A stretch of 64,000 nt of DNA from an uncultured Pseudomonadales bacterium (GCA_943788895.1 CALSRZ010000003.1:62001-126000), one strand, 5' to 3'. Positions 10,813-20,806 are shown, counted from the stretch's first letter. Numbers and translations: made by a program. Notes: generated from the sequence alone by a model not told the origin.

Positions 10813-13037
10813 CGATCCAGTAAGCTGTCGTCAATTATTTTTGGTGTTATGAAGATTAGTATTTCACGTTTTTCAATATTTCGCAGTTCATTTCTGAAAA
10901 GCTTGCCTAAAAAAGGCACATCACCCAGCAATGGCACCTTTTCTGTGCCATTTACTTCTTCGGTTTGAAAGATACCGCCCAATACCAGTGTCTGTCCATT
11001 ACCGACCAGCGCCTGAGTTTGAATTTGAGTGATATCAATTGATGGCTCGCCGGTTGGGGTGAATGCACCCACCGAGTCCTGGGATACCAGCAGATCCATA
11101 ATAATACGATTATCCGGCGTTATCTGCGGCGTGACCTCTAACTGCAAAACAGCTTCTTTAAACTCGACACTGGTGGCACCACTTGAGGTGGCTTTTTGGA
11201 AGGCGATTTCAGTACCGGATTTTATCACTGCCTGCTGTTTATCACCGGTAAGCACTTTTGGCTGTGAAACAATTTCACCAAAACCATCCGATTCCAGTGC
11301 GCTAAGCTCGAGATCAATCAGGAAGTTATCAGTCAGGTATCCGAGGCTAAATGAACCGGCAGCGTCAGCGACACCCAGATCAACCGCCAGACTATCGCCC
11401 AATCCAAAATCAAAATTTCTGGTATAGATTGGCGCATCATCCGCATTGCCGGCAATCCCATCAGGGCCATCACCTATCTCAACTTCATCAGCTGAATACC
11501 TGAAACTTTCAGCCACCCCTGCCCCTGGGGTTAACCCCGAACGTCGACCAGAAAAACCAAGAGTTCTATCGCCAAAGGCACTACTTTCAGTGCCACCAGA
11601 GAGCTTATCAATCCCAGCCAATCCCCAAGTCACACCCAATTCCTTTTTAAAGTCGGTATTGGCAATAACAATTCGCGCTTCAATTAATACCTGTTTGATC
11701 GGCACATCAATTTCATTAATCAGACGTTTAAACTCATTAATTTTCTCTTCGGTATCAGTCAGGATAATCGTATTAGTTCGCTCATCGACAATCGCACTTC
11801 CGCGCTCAGATAGGATGGTATTAGTGGCATTGCCTTCGCGAGATCCTCCAGCGCCGGATTGACCTGACTCGGTGCTGCGAGCAGTAAATAACTCAAATAT
11901 CTCACCGGCATCGGCATATTTAATTCGCACAAAGGCGGTTTCCAATGGGGCCAACTCCTGCAGCTGCTTGTTGGCTTCGACCTGCAGGCGCTCCTGCTCG
12001 GCAATTTCCGCCGCCGGTGCCACCATCAGTACATTACCTTCCTGACGTTTATCCAGACCCTTGGCCTTTAGGATAATCTCTAGGGCCTGATCCCAGGGAA
12101 CATTGTCCAGCCTCAGGGTAATACTGCCGGTCACTGTATCGCTGGCGACCAGGTTGAGAGAGGTGAATTCAGCGATAATCTGTAGCACTGAACGGACTTC
12201 AATATTCTGGAAATTAAGCGTTAGTCGCTCACCATTAAAGGCAAACTTTTTACTCTGCTCTTCAAGCTCAGCATCGGAAAGCGGCTTGATATTAACCACA
12301 TACTGACCATCTGCCTGATAGGCCAGATAGTCGTACTGCCCAGAAGCCTCAATAGTAATCGTGGTTGTAGTGCCTTCCTGTACTGTATCAATGGTCTGTA
12401 CAGGGGTGGCGAAGTCGATAACATCCAGGCGTCTGTCCAAACGTTCTGGCAGCTCTGTCTGGTAAAAAGAGAGCTTTATTTCACTGCTGTTGCGGTCAAT
12501 ATCCACATTGACCGAGGGCTGACTGAGGCCAATGCTAATGGTGCCTGAGCCATCTTTACTGCGGCGAAAGTCAACCTCGGTAACTGACAGATCAACATTG
12601 GCGGAAGGCTCTGCCGCACTGCTCGCTTGACTCGCTGAGCTCCTAACAAACTGGCCGCCCCTGTCAGCGCCGACCCTCAGGGTCATGCTATTGCCGCTAA
12701 TATCCGTTTTAAAGGGTGCTGATTCTGTCAAATTGACAATAAGCCTTGTTCGACTGCCATCTGCGATAATCACTGCATCGCTGGCATTTTCAAATCCGAG
12801 GGCATATTTCTTTTCGGCGAGACTGCTGCCGACACCGGGAAAGTCCAAAATCAAACGCGCTGGCTTACTTATCTCATAGGCTTTTGGCTGCGGTGGATTC
12901 TCGGAGAATTGAAGTTTGATTTCAAACTGCTCACCGGGAAGAGATGCAAATTCGATATCAGTTACCTGAACTTCTCCCCAGGCAAATGCAGGTAATATCA
13001 CCAAGAACAAATATAATTTTTTGATTCGACTTATCAT
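10809..13037 (-). CDS. pilQ: type IV pilus secretin PilQ
   Basis: This is the outer-membrane secretin through which the type IV pilus passes. The ATG at 13037 (MISRIKKLYLFLV) gives a short classical signal peptide ending near AWG. A GTG at 13064, overlapping the pilP stop, would add nine residues. After the signal come two AMIN-like peptidoglycan-binding domains (about residues 20-240), then the secretin and TonB short N-terminal domain, N-domain repeats and the C-terminal secretin barrel. The closing block includes VPLLGDVPFLGKLFR. A Gly/Asp-rich insertion near residues 515-550 interrupts the region before the barrel. At about 742 residues the length is typical. It is the last gene of pilMNOPQ and overlaps aroK. 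Confidence 0.95.
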   Translation of the reverse strand: MISRIKKLYLFLVILPAFAWGEVQVTDIEFASLPGEQFEIKLQFSENPPQPKAYEISKPARLILDFPGVGSSLAEKKYALGFENASDAVIIADGSRTRLIVNLTESAPFKTDISGNSMTLRVGADRGGQFVRSSASQASSAAEPSANVDLSVTEVDFRRSKDGSGTISIGLSQPSVNVDIDRNSSEIKLSFYQTELPERLDRRLDVIDFATPVQTIDTVQEGTTTTITIEASGQYDYLAYQADGQYVVNIKPLSDAELEEQSKKFAFNGERLTLNFQNIEVRSVLQIIAEFTSLNLVASDTVTGSITLRLDNVPWDQALEIILKAKGLDKRQEGNVLMVAPAAEIAEQERLQVEANKQLQELAPLETAFVRIKYADAGEIFELFTARSTESGQSGAGGSREGNATNTILSERGSAIVDERTNTIILTDTEEKINEFKRLINEIDVPIKQVLIEARIVIANTDFKKELGVTWGLAGIDKLSGGTESSAFGDRTLGFSGRRSGLTPGAGVAESFRYSADEVEIGDGPDGIAGNADDAPIYTRNFDFGLGDSLAVDLGVADAAGSFSLGYLTDNFLIDLELSALESDGFGEIVSQPKVLTGDKQQAVIKSGTEIAFQKATSSGATSVEFKEAVLQLEVTPQITPDNRIIMDLLVSQDSVGAFTPTGEPSIDITQIQTQALVGNGQTLVLGGIFQTEEVNGTEKVPLLGDVPFLGKLFRNELRNIEKREILIFITPKIIDDSLLDR

Positions 13038-13060
13038 TTCATTTTTCCCTAGCGAGTTAC

Positions 13061-13597
13061 TCACTCTTCGTCCATGGCCATAGTGCGAGGCCGGTTAATC
13101 CATTCACCTTTACCGTCTGGAACGGTTTCCATTATCTCTATTTCAAAGGTGCCAACATCAGTAATCAGCCCGAAGTTTCTGCCCAGGTAATTACCTGTTC
13201 TAACCCGGTGTACCCGGCCATTGCCATCGTCGATAAGCGCCCAAATTTTACTATCTTTGGATAATGTACCGACCATACTCAGAGCGTTGTAATTAACCAG
13301 CTCCAGTGGCTCTTTGCGGCGCGACTGGTCAGGGGCATCGACTTTATTGCCAGATATCTTTTCTTCGCCGTTTAAAATCGCTGGCGGCTCAAATGGACTG
13401 CGCAGAGCAAGGGCGGAGTAATTAAATCGTTCAGCCGGTGGGTAAGTGGGCAGCGGCTCAATAGTACCCTGGGGCCTATTGCGAGCATCTATCATTTTCT
13501 GGTCAAGATCTGCATGCTGCTGATCCCCCGAACAACCAGACAAAATCAGTATGCATATGGAGAGGAGCGCTGAAATCCCTACAGGGCGAATATTCAT
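13061..13597 (-). CDS. pilP: type IV pilus assembly lipoprotein PilP
   Basis: PilP is an inner-membrane lipoprotein that links the PilMNO platform to the PilQ secretin through its beta-sandwich domain. The 178-residue protein has a lipoprotein signal with lipobox LSGC (Cys at about residue 22). A low-complexity linker follows, then the PilP domain with the typical block LVNYNALSMVGTL and GNYLGRNFGLI. It overlaps pilO by one base and pilQ's possible GTG start by four, so the operon is tightly coupled. Confidence 0.95.
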   Translation of the reverse strand: MNIRPVGISALLSICILILSGCSGDQQHADLDQKMIDARNRPQGTIEPLPTYPPAERFNYSALALRSPFEPPAILNGEEKISGNKVDAPDQSRRKEPLELVNYNALSMVGTLSKDSKIWALIDDGNGRVHRVRTGNYLGRNFGLITDVGTFEIEIMETVPDGKGEWINRPRTMAMDEE

Positions 13598-14205
13598 TAT
13601 TCTGCCTCCGCTTTATAGCGATAGGTTTTTGCCTCTATCACCATGTTCAATTGCGAGGCATCAGATTCTTTTATCGAATAATCATGCAGGGTGACGATTC
13701 GCGGCAGTGAAGCCACCCCGCTGACAAAGGAACCAAAATCGTGGTAGTCGCCTGTTACATCAATCCTGATTGGCAGTTCAACATAAAATTCAGATACCTT
13801 TTCCGGCTCCAGCGAAATCGACTTCATACTCAGGCCGCTTCCATAGGCGACTTCAGTAATATCCTCAAGCAGCCCAGGAACTTCTGTATCTTTCGGCAGC
13901 TGCTTTAACAGTGCGCCAAAGGTTTTATCCAACTCGACCATCTGCTGACGGTAGGCATCCAGGTTGGCGGCCAGAAAAGCCTTGCTCTGATACTGCTGAA
14001 ACAGTTGCGTCTCTTGCTGAGCGGCACGCTGGGTCTGCTGCCTGATATCCTGCACTTTTAGAAAATAACCGAGGACCAAAATTGCAATTAGAATCAGGGT
14101 GACCAGAAGCGTTTTTAACGCTGTCGGCCATACACCAATTTGCTGAACATCCAGTTCGGCAAAATCAATATCTTTTAACTCTTTTATGCTATCTAAAAAT
14201 TGCAT
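13597..14205 (-). CDS. pilO: type IV pilus assembly protein PilO
   Basis: PilO is a bitopic inner-membrane protein that pairs with PilN and helps position the pilus machine. The 202-residue sequence has a short cytoplasmic N-terminus, one membrane segment at about residues 30-48 (TLLVTLILIAILVLGYF), a coiled coil (about 55-100) and a C-terminal ferredoxin-like fold (about 105-195) with the conserved YHDFGSFVSGVASLPRIVTL. It lies between pilN and pilP, as in all pilMNOPQ operons. The gap to pilN is 67 bases. Confidence 0.95.
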   Translation of the reverse strand: MQFLDSIKELKDIDFAELDVQQIGVWPTALKTLLVTLILIAILVLGYFLKVQDIRQQTQRAAQQETQLFQQYQSKAFLAANLDAYRQQMVELDKTFGALLKQLPKDTEVPGLLEDITEVAYGSGLSMKSISLEPEKVSEFYVELPIRIDVTGDYHDFGSFVSGVASLPRIVTLHDYSIKESDASQLNMVIEAKTYRYKAEAE

Positions 14206-14272
14206 AGGGTCCCTGCTGTAAATTTATGAGTTTGGCTATTAATGACTATTAAATTTTGATCCCGGGTTATTT

Positions 14273-14845
14273 TTAAGGTGCAGCAATGTCAGGCTCAACG
14301 GAAGCAGGTTTTTCTATCTTGATCTGCAGATCAAATATACTGCCCTGATCGCCAAGGGTTGTATCCTGCTGAACCTTGGTGAGGTTCGACTCTTCATACT
14401 TATGAGAGATATCCAGATTTCTCATCAGTGCGGAGATGCGGTTATTCGACTCGGAGAAACCGGACATTTTGACGCTGTCCGCGGTTTGCTCAAGCGTTGC
14501 CAGATAAACACCATCCGGGACTGCGCGAACAAGCTCATCAAATACTTTGACTATTTCCGAGCGATTACCCTGCAGATCCTGAATAACCTTCATACGTGAA
14601 ATCATTTCCTGCTTTTTACTTTTCAGTTCACTGATTTCGGCGACTTTTTTATCCATCTCGGCAATGTTCGATTGCAGATAGCTATTGCGTGAATTTTGAT
14701 TATCCAACCTAGCTTGAGCGACCGATATCCATATAAAGACCAACACAGCGCCGACCAATGCAGCGCCAAACAACTTGCCGAGAAACGCTTTTCTGCGTTG
14801 TTCACGGGACTCTTCGCGCCAGGGAAGTAAGTTAATACTTGTCAT
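14273..14845 (-). CDS. pilN: type IV pilus assembly protein PilN
   Basis: PilN is the bitopic partner of PilO. Its extreme N-terminus INLLPWREESRE binds the groove of PilM; here it spans residues 4-15. One membrane segment (about 25-45) follows, then a coiled coil and a ferredoxin-like periplasmic domain. The 190-residue length is normal. The start ATG at 14845 directly follows the pilM stop without a gap. Confidence 0.95.
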   Translation of the reverse strand: MTSINLLPWREESREQRRKAFLGKLFGAALVGAVLVFIWISVAQARLDNQNSRNSYLQSNIAEMDKKVAEISELKSKKQEMISRMKVIQDLQGNRSEIVKVFDELVRAVPDGVYLATLEQTADSVKMSGFSESNNRISALMRNLDISHKYEESNLTKVQQDTTLGDQGSIFDLQIKIEKPASVEPDIAAP

Positions 14846-15913
14846 TTATTCGAAACTCCTCATCGCCAGTCCTACAGCAAGCAGTAATGCCGGGGCATCA
14901 TTGGCTATTGCCGAAGCATTGATAGACTTACTCAGTTGCATATTGGCCAGTGGGTTCGCCACGGCGGTTGGCAATCCAATCGCCTGCTCAACCTCATCGA
15001 CCAACCCCTCCAGGGCAGACACACCACCGGCGAGAAAAAGTTGATCTACATAATTGAAATGACTGGATGAATAAAAGAATTGCAGGGAGCGGGTGATATG
15101 TTGAATAAGAGTTTCTTTAAAAGGTGCCAGCACTTCGCTTTCATAGTCCTCGGGCAGACCGCCTTTGCGTTTTGCCTCACCGGCCTCTTCCCAGGACAGG
15201 CCGTAGCGACGTTGAATCTCTTCGGTTAACTGTTTGCCGCCAAATAACTGCTCACGACTGTAGATAGTTTTGCCATCCACCAACACTGTAAAGGTAAACA
15301 TAGTTGCACCTATATCAGCGATGGCAACAACCTGGTCGCCGACCTGATCGAGCTGATCTTCCATCAACTTATAGGCACGCTCTACGGCGAAACCCTCTAC
15401 ATCTATTACCTTGGGCTGCAGTCCGGCCATCTCCAGCGCATGACGTCGATGCTCAACGTTCTCCTGCCGACAGGCGGCTAATAACACCTTTACCAGTTCG
15501 GGGTTATTATCCACCGGGCCGATCAGATCAAAATCAAAGGCAACTTCTTCCATTGGGTAGGGGATGTACTGATCAGCTTCAACTTCAATCTGCATCTCCA
15601 TCTGCAGCTCGGTAAGACCTGCAGGAAGCTCGATCTCTTTGGTAATAACGGATGATCCGGAAACTGCGGCTATAGTATCTTTAAGTTTGGTACCCGAGCG
15701 TTTAACAACGGATTCGATGGTTTCGGAGAGTGCATCGAGGTCGGCAATATTTTTTTCTACTACCGTGTTGGCAGGTAGTGGCAGTACTCTATAGGCCTCG
15801 ACTGTATAGCTATCGCCAGACCTGCTGAGCTCGATCAGCTTCACAGCAGACGAGGAAATATCAAGCCCTATCATAGGTTTAGAGGGGTTCGAGAAAAAAT
15901 CGAAGAATTCCAT
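14846..15913 (-). CDS. pilM: type IV pilus assembly ATPase-like protein PilM
   Basis: PilM is a cytoplasmic actin/FtsA-like protein that binds ATP and the PilN tail at the base of the pilus machine. The 355-residue sequence opens with the phosphate-1 loop IGLDISSSAVKLIEL (about residues 16-30) and has the phosphate-2 loop VAIADIGATMFTF (about 192-204). The adenosine loop LFLAGGVSALEGLV lies at about 287-300. It is the first gene of pilMNOPQ and is divergent from mrcA. Confidence 0.96.
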   Translation of the reverse strand: MEFFDFFSNPSKPMIGLDISSSAVKLIELSRSGDSYTVEAYRVLPLPANTVVEKNIADLDALSETIESVVKRSGTKLKDTIAAVSGSSVITKEIELPAGLTELQMEMQIEVEADQYIPYPMEEVAFDFDLIGPVDNNPELVKVLLAACRQENVEHRRHALEMAGLQPKVIDVEGFAVERAYKLMEDQLDQVGDQVVAIADIGATMFTFTVLVDGKTIYSREQLFGGKQLTEEIQRRYGLSWEEAGEAKRKGGLPEDYESEVLAPFKETLIQHITRSLQFFYSSSHFNYVDQLFLAGGVSALEGLVDEVEQAIGLPTAVANPLANMQLSKSINASAIANDAPALLLAVGLAMRSFE

Positions 15914-15970
15914 ATTGTAATTATTTCCTTATTAACCTGCCATTCTCAGCAAGGGGTGCCCAACTAAACT

Positions 15971-16018
15971 ATGTTGTAATCCATGTTCTAATCTATGTTC
16001 TAATCTATAGTGCAATCT
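15971..16018. repeat. four 12-bp tandem repeats in the pilM-mrcA divergent promoter region
   Basis: Four head-to-tail 12-base units lie between the divergent genes: ATGTTGTAATCC, ATGTTCTAATCT, ATGTTCTAATCT and ATAGTGCAATCT. The middle two are identical. The array starts 58 bases upstream of the pilM start codon and ends 110 bases upstream of mrcA. It could be a cluster of regulator sites or a slippage product; its role is unknown. Confidence 0.75.
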
Positions 16019-16128
16019 GTGCTAGAAACTACATTAACAATCTGCGGTAATTCTGCAAATGATGCACTTCACATTCCCTACACCTTATAATAGACCCTGA
16101 ATTTTTCAGGTGCCCAAAAATACTGCCT

Positions 16129-18630
16129 ATGTCTATTCGAAAATTGTTTAAGCCGCTCGCTATGTTGGCTCTCCTTGGAACGGGTGGCTTTCTCGTGGTG
16201 GCCACCTGTCTGTACCTGTACCTTAGCCCAAAACTCCCATCAGTCGAGGAACTAAAGGAGATCGAGTTACAAATTCCACTGCGAATCTATTCACAAGATT
16301 TGAAAGTTATTGCCGAGTTCGGCGAGAAAAAACGCTCGCCGGTTTCCTTTGACGAAATCCCTCAATCGATGATTGATGCGTTTCTTGCCGCGGAAGACGA
16401 CAGTTTCTTTGAGCACCGCGGTATTGTTGTCTCCGGTCTGCTTCGCGCCGCAGTAGAACTAGTGACTACCGGCAGTATTCGCAGCGGTGGCAGCACCATA
16501 ACCATGCAGGTGGCTCGCAACTTCTTCCTCAGCAATCGCCAGGAATTTACGCGTAAATTTAATGAAATAATGCTCGCCTTTAAAATTGAGGAAGAGCTGA
16601 GCAAAGAGGAGATCCTCTCTCTCTATACTAATAAGATTTATATGGGCAATCGCGCCTATGGGGTTGGCGCAGCAGCTCATGTCTACTACGGGAAGAATCT
16701 CGAGGAGCTATCACTGGCACAGATCGCCATGATCGCCGGACTGCCAAAAGCCCCCTCAACCTATAATCCTATAGCCAATCCACAACGCGCCCTGCTGCGC
16801 AGAAACTGGATACTTGGGCGAATGCTATTGCTGGAGAATATAACTAAGCAGCAGTATCAACTAGCGGTGGCAGAACAGGATAACGCCTCTTATCACGGTT
16901 CCATCTCGGAGCTGGATGCGGCCTATATCGCCGAGATGGTGCGCCAGGAAGTCATCAAAAAGTTTGGCCTTAAAGCTTATACAGAAGGTTATTCGGCAAT
17001 CACCACCATCGATTCAAGTATGCAAAAGAGTGCTGTCAAAGCACTGCAGTCGGGCATTATGGCCTACGACCAGCGCCACGGTTATCGCGGTCCTGAACAA
17101 ACTGCCCTGTTAGAAGAAGAGTGGCAGACAGTCTTGGGCAAAACGCCGATATACGGCAACCTGGAGCCGATGATTGTCAGTGAAGTTGCCGAGGACCACC
17201 TGAGGTTACTCAATCGCAACGGTGAGCTGGAAAATCTCAACTGGGTCGACGGGCTCAAAGGTCTGCGACTGTTCAAAACCATCAATGCCCGCACAGCACC
17301 GATCCAGGGGGCCTCAGAAGTCTTTACCAAAGGCGATTTAATACGTGTTATACGCAGTGCCAACAACTCTTTACAGCTAGCACAGATACCTGAGGTTCAG
17401 GCTGCGCTTATCGCGCTTGATCCTCAGGATAGTGCTATTCGATCGCTGGTCGGCGGCTTCGATTTTCGTCACAGCCGATTTAACCGTGTCACCCAGGCCA
17501 AGCGCCAGCCGGGTTCAAATTTCAAACCTTTTGTCTATACCACTGCACTGGATAACGGCTTTACTGCCGCTTCGGTAATCAATGATGCGCCTGTGGTCTT
17601 TAATGATAAAAACCTTGAAGATATGTGGCGTCCGGAAAACGATGGCGGTAAGTTCTACGGCCCGACCCGTTTGCGTGAAGCTCTCTACCGCTCACGCAAT
17701 ATGGTCTCTATTCGACTGCTGCGACGCATGGGAATTGATCGCACCCTCGAAGGGCTTCAGCGTTTTGGTTTCGATACTGGTGAAATGCCACTGGATCTCT
17801 CCCTGGCTCTTGGCAGCCACGCGATGACACCCCTCAAAGTTGCCAGTGCCTACAATATCATTGCCAACGGCGGTTATCAGGTTGAGCCTTATCTGCTGGC
17901 GACAGTGATAGATAGAGACGGTAATGTAATCTACCGAGCAACACCGGCTACAGTCTGCGAGAACTGCGACACTGTTGATCCACAGCTATCCGAAGAATCA
18001 CTTAACAACACTGTTGATGAGGTGGATCTGCAGCTGCAAGAACTGCTTGAAGAACTGGCCCGAGAATCCCTTCCAAAAGAGGAACGGGAAAGCTTTGAAC
18101 TGATTAAGCGAACCCTTGAAAAGCTCCCAGAGGCCAACAACCCTGTCGCACCACGGGTAATTGATAAACAGACTGCTTATATTATCGACTCAATGTTAAA
18201 AGATGTTATTTTGCGCGGCACTGGCAGAAAGGCCAAGGTACTTAAGCGCACCGATCTGGCTGGCAAGACCGGCACCACCAACGGGCCTCGCGATGCCTGG
18301 TTCTCTGGCTACTCACCCCACCTTACGGTGAGCACCTGGGTCGGATTTGATAACAACTCATTAATCGGTCGCAATGAATATGGCGGCTCTGCGGCTCTGC
18401 CGATCTGGATCGATTTTGTCCGCGAGGCACTGGATGGTGTGGCGGATATCAATCGACCTCAGCCGGACGGAATGCTAATGGTTAAGATAGATGCCAAAAC
18501 TGGCAAGCGTGTGGACCCAAAGCAGAGCGGTATTTTCGAGTTCTTTAAGGCTGAAAATGTTCCGGAGCTGACTGGCGGAGAAGCACTGCCCAGTGGCACC
18601 GAAAATAGTTTACCGGATGATCTTTTTTAA
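16129..18630 (+). CDS. mrcA: penicillin-binding protein 1A (bifunctional transglycosylase/transpeptidase)
   Basis: This inner-membrane enzyme polymerises and cross-links peptidoglycan. The 833-residue protein has an N-terminal membrane anchor (about residues 10-32) and a GT51 domain with catalytic E89 in EDDSFFEHRG and the block GGSTITMQVARNFF. An OB-like insert follows. The transpeptidase domain has S463-x-x-K466, S522-R-N524 and K713-T-G. This size and domain order match PBP1A rather than PBP1B or 1C. It is divergent from pilM, the standard Pseudomonas arrangement. Confidence 0.97.
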   Translation: MSIRKLFKPLAMLALLGTGGFLVVATCLYLYLSPKLPSVEELKEIELQIPLRIYSQDLKVIAEFGEKKRSPVSFDEIPQSMIDAFLAAEDDSFFEHRGIVVSGLLRAAVELVTTGSIRSGGSTITMQVARNFFLSNRQEFTRKFNEIMLAFKIEEELSKEEILSLYTNKIYMGNRAYGVGAAAHVYYGKNLEELSLAQIAMIAGLPKAPSTYNPIANPQRALLRRNWILGRMLLLENITKQQYQLAVAEQDNASYHGSISELDAAYIAEMVRQEVIKKFGLKAYTEGYSAITTIDSSMQKSAVKALQSGIMAYDQRHGYRGPEQTALLEEEWQTVLGKTPIYGNLEPMIVSEVAEDHLRLLNRNGELENLNWVDGLKGLRLFKTINARTAPIQGASEVFTKGDLIRVIRSANNSLQLAQIPEVQAALIALDPQDSAIRSLVGGFDFRHSRFNRVTQAKRQPGSNFKPFVYTTALDNGFTAASVINDAPVVFNDKNLEDMWRPENDGGKFYGPTRLREALYRSRNMVSIRLLRRMGIDRTLEGLQRFGFDTGEMPLDLSLALGSHAMTPLKVASAYNIIANGGYQVEPYLLATVIDRDGNVIYRATPATVCENCDTVDPQLSEESLNNTVDEVDLQLQELLEELARESLPKEERESFELIKRTLEKLPEANNPVAPRVIDKQTAYIIDSMLKDVILRGTGRKAKVLKRTDLAGKTGTTNGPRDAWFSGYSPHLTVSTWVGFDNNSLIGRNEYGGSAALPIWIDFVREALDGVADINRPQPDGMLMVKIDAKTGKRVDPKQSGIFEFFKAENVPELTGGEALPSGTENSLPDDLF

Positions 18631-18671
18631 ATTTTTAGGATTATGAACTGTTAAACAGGCTGGGAAATTTG

Positions 18672-19334
18672 ATGAAATTGAATTGGCAAGAAATCGACAC
18701 TGTCCTCCTGGATATGGATGGGACTCTGCTCGACCTGCATTTCGATAATTTTTTCTGGCTGCATCACCTGCCAAAACGCTACGCTGAAGAGAACAACACC
18801 TCGATTGATCTTGTTATTGACGATATTCGACAGCTTATGCGTGATCATCAGGGTACCCTCAACTGGTATTGCACGGATTTCTGGTCTCGAGAACTCAATT
18901 TGGATATCGTCAAACTCAAACATGAAATCAGCCACCTTATTGGCGAGCGCCCGTTTGTGCGACCATTTCTCGAAACCTTGGGTCTACACAATAAACACCG
19001 CGTGTTAGTCACCAATGCTCATCGCAGCACTGTGGAAATAAAGTTTGCCCTAACCGGTATAAATAATCTGTTGGACTCGGTTATCTCCTCTCATGACTAC
19101 GGGCAACCTAAAGAGGACCAGAGGTTCTGGCAGCGCCTGCAAGAGTCTGTGGGTTTTGATCCCCAGCGCACCGTATTTATTGATGATTCAGAAGCCATTC
19201 TGCAATCCGCGCAACAATACGGTATTCAACATCTACTCTGTATAGAGAAGCCCGACAGTAAGGGAGAGTCGCGCAGTTCCGAGAACTTTACGATGATCGA
19301 CTCATTTGAACAGATTCTCAGCAGCGCTGACTGA
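18672..19334 (+). CDS. yrfG: HAD-family GMP/IMP nucleotidase YrfG
   Basis: This HAD hydrolase resembles E. coli YrfG, which dephosphorylates purine 5'-nucleotides. The catalytic Asp motif DMDGTLLDL lies at residues 15-23, counting from the ATG at 18672. VTNAH is motif II (about residues 115-119), and motif III/IV is FIDDSEAIL near 171-179. The characteristic HHLPKRYAE follows the first motif. It is followed 17 bases later by hslR, as yrfG-hslR-hslO are ordered in E. coli. At 220 residues it is full length. Confidence 0.92.
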   Translation: MKLNWQEIDTVLLDMDGTLLDLHFDNFFWLHHLPKRYAEENNTSIDLVIDDIRQLMRDHQGTLNWYCTDFWSRELNLDIVKLKHEISHLIGERPFVRPFLETLGLHNKHRVLVTNAHRSTVEIKFALTGINNLLDSVISSHDYGQPKEDQRFWQRLQESVGFDPQRTVFIDDSEAILQSAQQYGIQHLLCIEKPDSKGESRSSENFTMIDSFEQILSSAD

Positions 19335-19351
19335 GTAGAGGAAAAGAACAA

Positions 19352-19726
19352 ATGGATAAGGTGCGAATCGATAAATGGCTGTGGGCAGCACGTTTTTATA
19401 AGACCCGTTCACTGGCAAAATCAGCTATCGAAAATGGCAAAGTCCATATTGATGGCAATAAATCAAAAGCCAGCCGACAGCTTGAAGTTGGCACAGTACT
19501 GGCTATTCGCCAGGGTTTTGATATTAAGACAGTAGAGGTAATCGCTCTGTCAGAACAGCGCCGCGGTGCCCCTGAAGCCATGCTGCTCTACAGCGAAACC
19601 CCTGAGAGTATTGAGCTGAGGGAAAAGGAGAGCGCTCAGCGCAAAGCGGCAAACAGCGCTGTAATCAGCGATGGAAGACCAAACAAAAAACAGCGCCGTC
19701 AAATTCATCGTTTTTTAAGTAATTAA
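19352..19726 (+). CDS. hslR: ribosome-associated heat shock protein Hsp15
   Basis: Hsp15 binds free 50S subunits that carry a nascent-chain tRNA and helps recycle them. The 124-residue protein starts with an S4 RNA-binding domain (RIDKWLWAARFYKTRSLAK, about residues 5-23, and VHIDGNKSKASRQLEVG) and ends in a basic tail with KKQRRQIHRF. It lies between yrfG and hslO in the usual heat-shock order. Confidence 0.95.
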   Translation: MDKVRIDKWLWAARFYKTRSLAKSAIENGKVHIDGNKSKASRQLEVGTVLAIRQGFDIKTVEVIALSEQRRGAPEAMLLYSETPESIELREKESAQRKAANSAVISDGRPNKKQRRQIHRFLSN

Positions 19727-19753
19727 GAAAAATTTCAGTACAATACGCGCCCT

Positions 19754-20671
19754 ATGACAAACAACGACATTCCCCAAGGCAGTTCACAAGACCGCCCTCA
19801 AGACAATCTCCAGGACAGCCTGCAACGCTTCCTGTTTGATGGCACTGATATCCGTGGTGAGGTAACCACCCTGTCAGCGAGCTATCAAGAGCTACTCAAG
19901 AATCAACAATACCCACCCCAGGTAGCCCTGCTATTTGGTGAGTTTATCGCTGCTGCCAGTCTTCTCAGCACAGTTTTGAAAGGCTCTGGGATGATTACTA
20001 TTCAGGCGCGCGGCGATGGTCCAATCACCACTGTGATGGCTGAATGCTCACAGGGCAACAAACTGCGTGGTATTGTGCGTGGAGACTTCGACAATCTTAA
20101 GGGCATCAACAGCCTGCAAGAACTGCTCGGCACTGCCACCCTGGCTATTACTATAGAACCCGAAGGTAAAGAGCGCTATCAGGGTGTAGTTGCATTGGAT
20201 GGCAAAGATCTCAGCCAGTGTCTGGAGTTCTACTTCTACCAATCTGAACAGCTGCCGACCAAAATTAAATTAGCTGCAAATACGCAGTCCGCATCTGGAA
20301 TGCTAATCCAGCAGCTGCCTTCATCTGCTGATGCAGAGAAAAGTGCCGATGACTGGCAAGATATCTCAGTACTGTTTGAAACACTTTCAAGTGCCGAACA
20401 ACTCGATCTCTCTCATAATGACCAGTTATATCGACTATTTCATGAACAACAATTGCGCCTATTCGACGCACAACCAATGCGCTTTTCCTGTAGCTGCTCC
20501 AGACAGCGAACCGAGTCGGCACTGATCTCTCTCGGACGTGAAGAAGTGGTGGAGATGTCAGTAGAACAGGGGCTTATCATGATTACCTGTGAATTTTGTT
20601 CACAGCAATATAGATTCACTGCAGGAGATATTTCCGAATTATTTGATCCACCAAATATTCCGCTACACTAA
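19754..20671 (+). CDS. hslO: redox-regulated chaperone Hsp33
   Basis: Hsp33 is a holdase switched on by oxidation of a zinc-binding cysteine cluster. The C-terminus shows the two pairs in CSCSR (about residues 239-243) and CEFC (about 274-277), the CxC and CxxC that bind zinc. The N-terminal domain begins after a Gln/Asp/Ser-rich leader of about 18 residues; translation from the ATG at 19754 gives 305 residues, slightly above the usual 290. A later start would remove the leader. Confidence 0.96.
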   Translation: MTNNDIPQGSSQDRPQDNLQDSLQRFLFDGTDIRGEVTTLSASYQELLKNQQYPPQVALLFGEFIAAASLLSTVLKGSGMITIQARGDGPITTVMAECSQGNKLRGIVRGDFDNLKGINSLQELLGTATLAITIEPEGKERYQGVVALDGKDLSQCLEFYFYQSEQLPTKIKLAANTQSASGMLIQQLPSSADAEKSADDWQDISVLFETLSSAEQLDLSHNDQLYRLFHEQQLRLFDAQPMRFSCSCSRQRTESALISLGREEVVEMSVEQGLIMITCEFCSQQYRFTAGDISELFDPPNIPLH

Positions 20672-20806
20672 CCTCTACAACAATAGTTTTAGCAGGGAAG
20701 AATTTCAGTGCCAGCCATATATTAGGAAAATTTATCTGGCATAATTAACAAGCTAATGGAAAAAGCATCCATTTATTTTCGTTCACCTTAGGAAGAGAGG
20801 AAGAAA

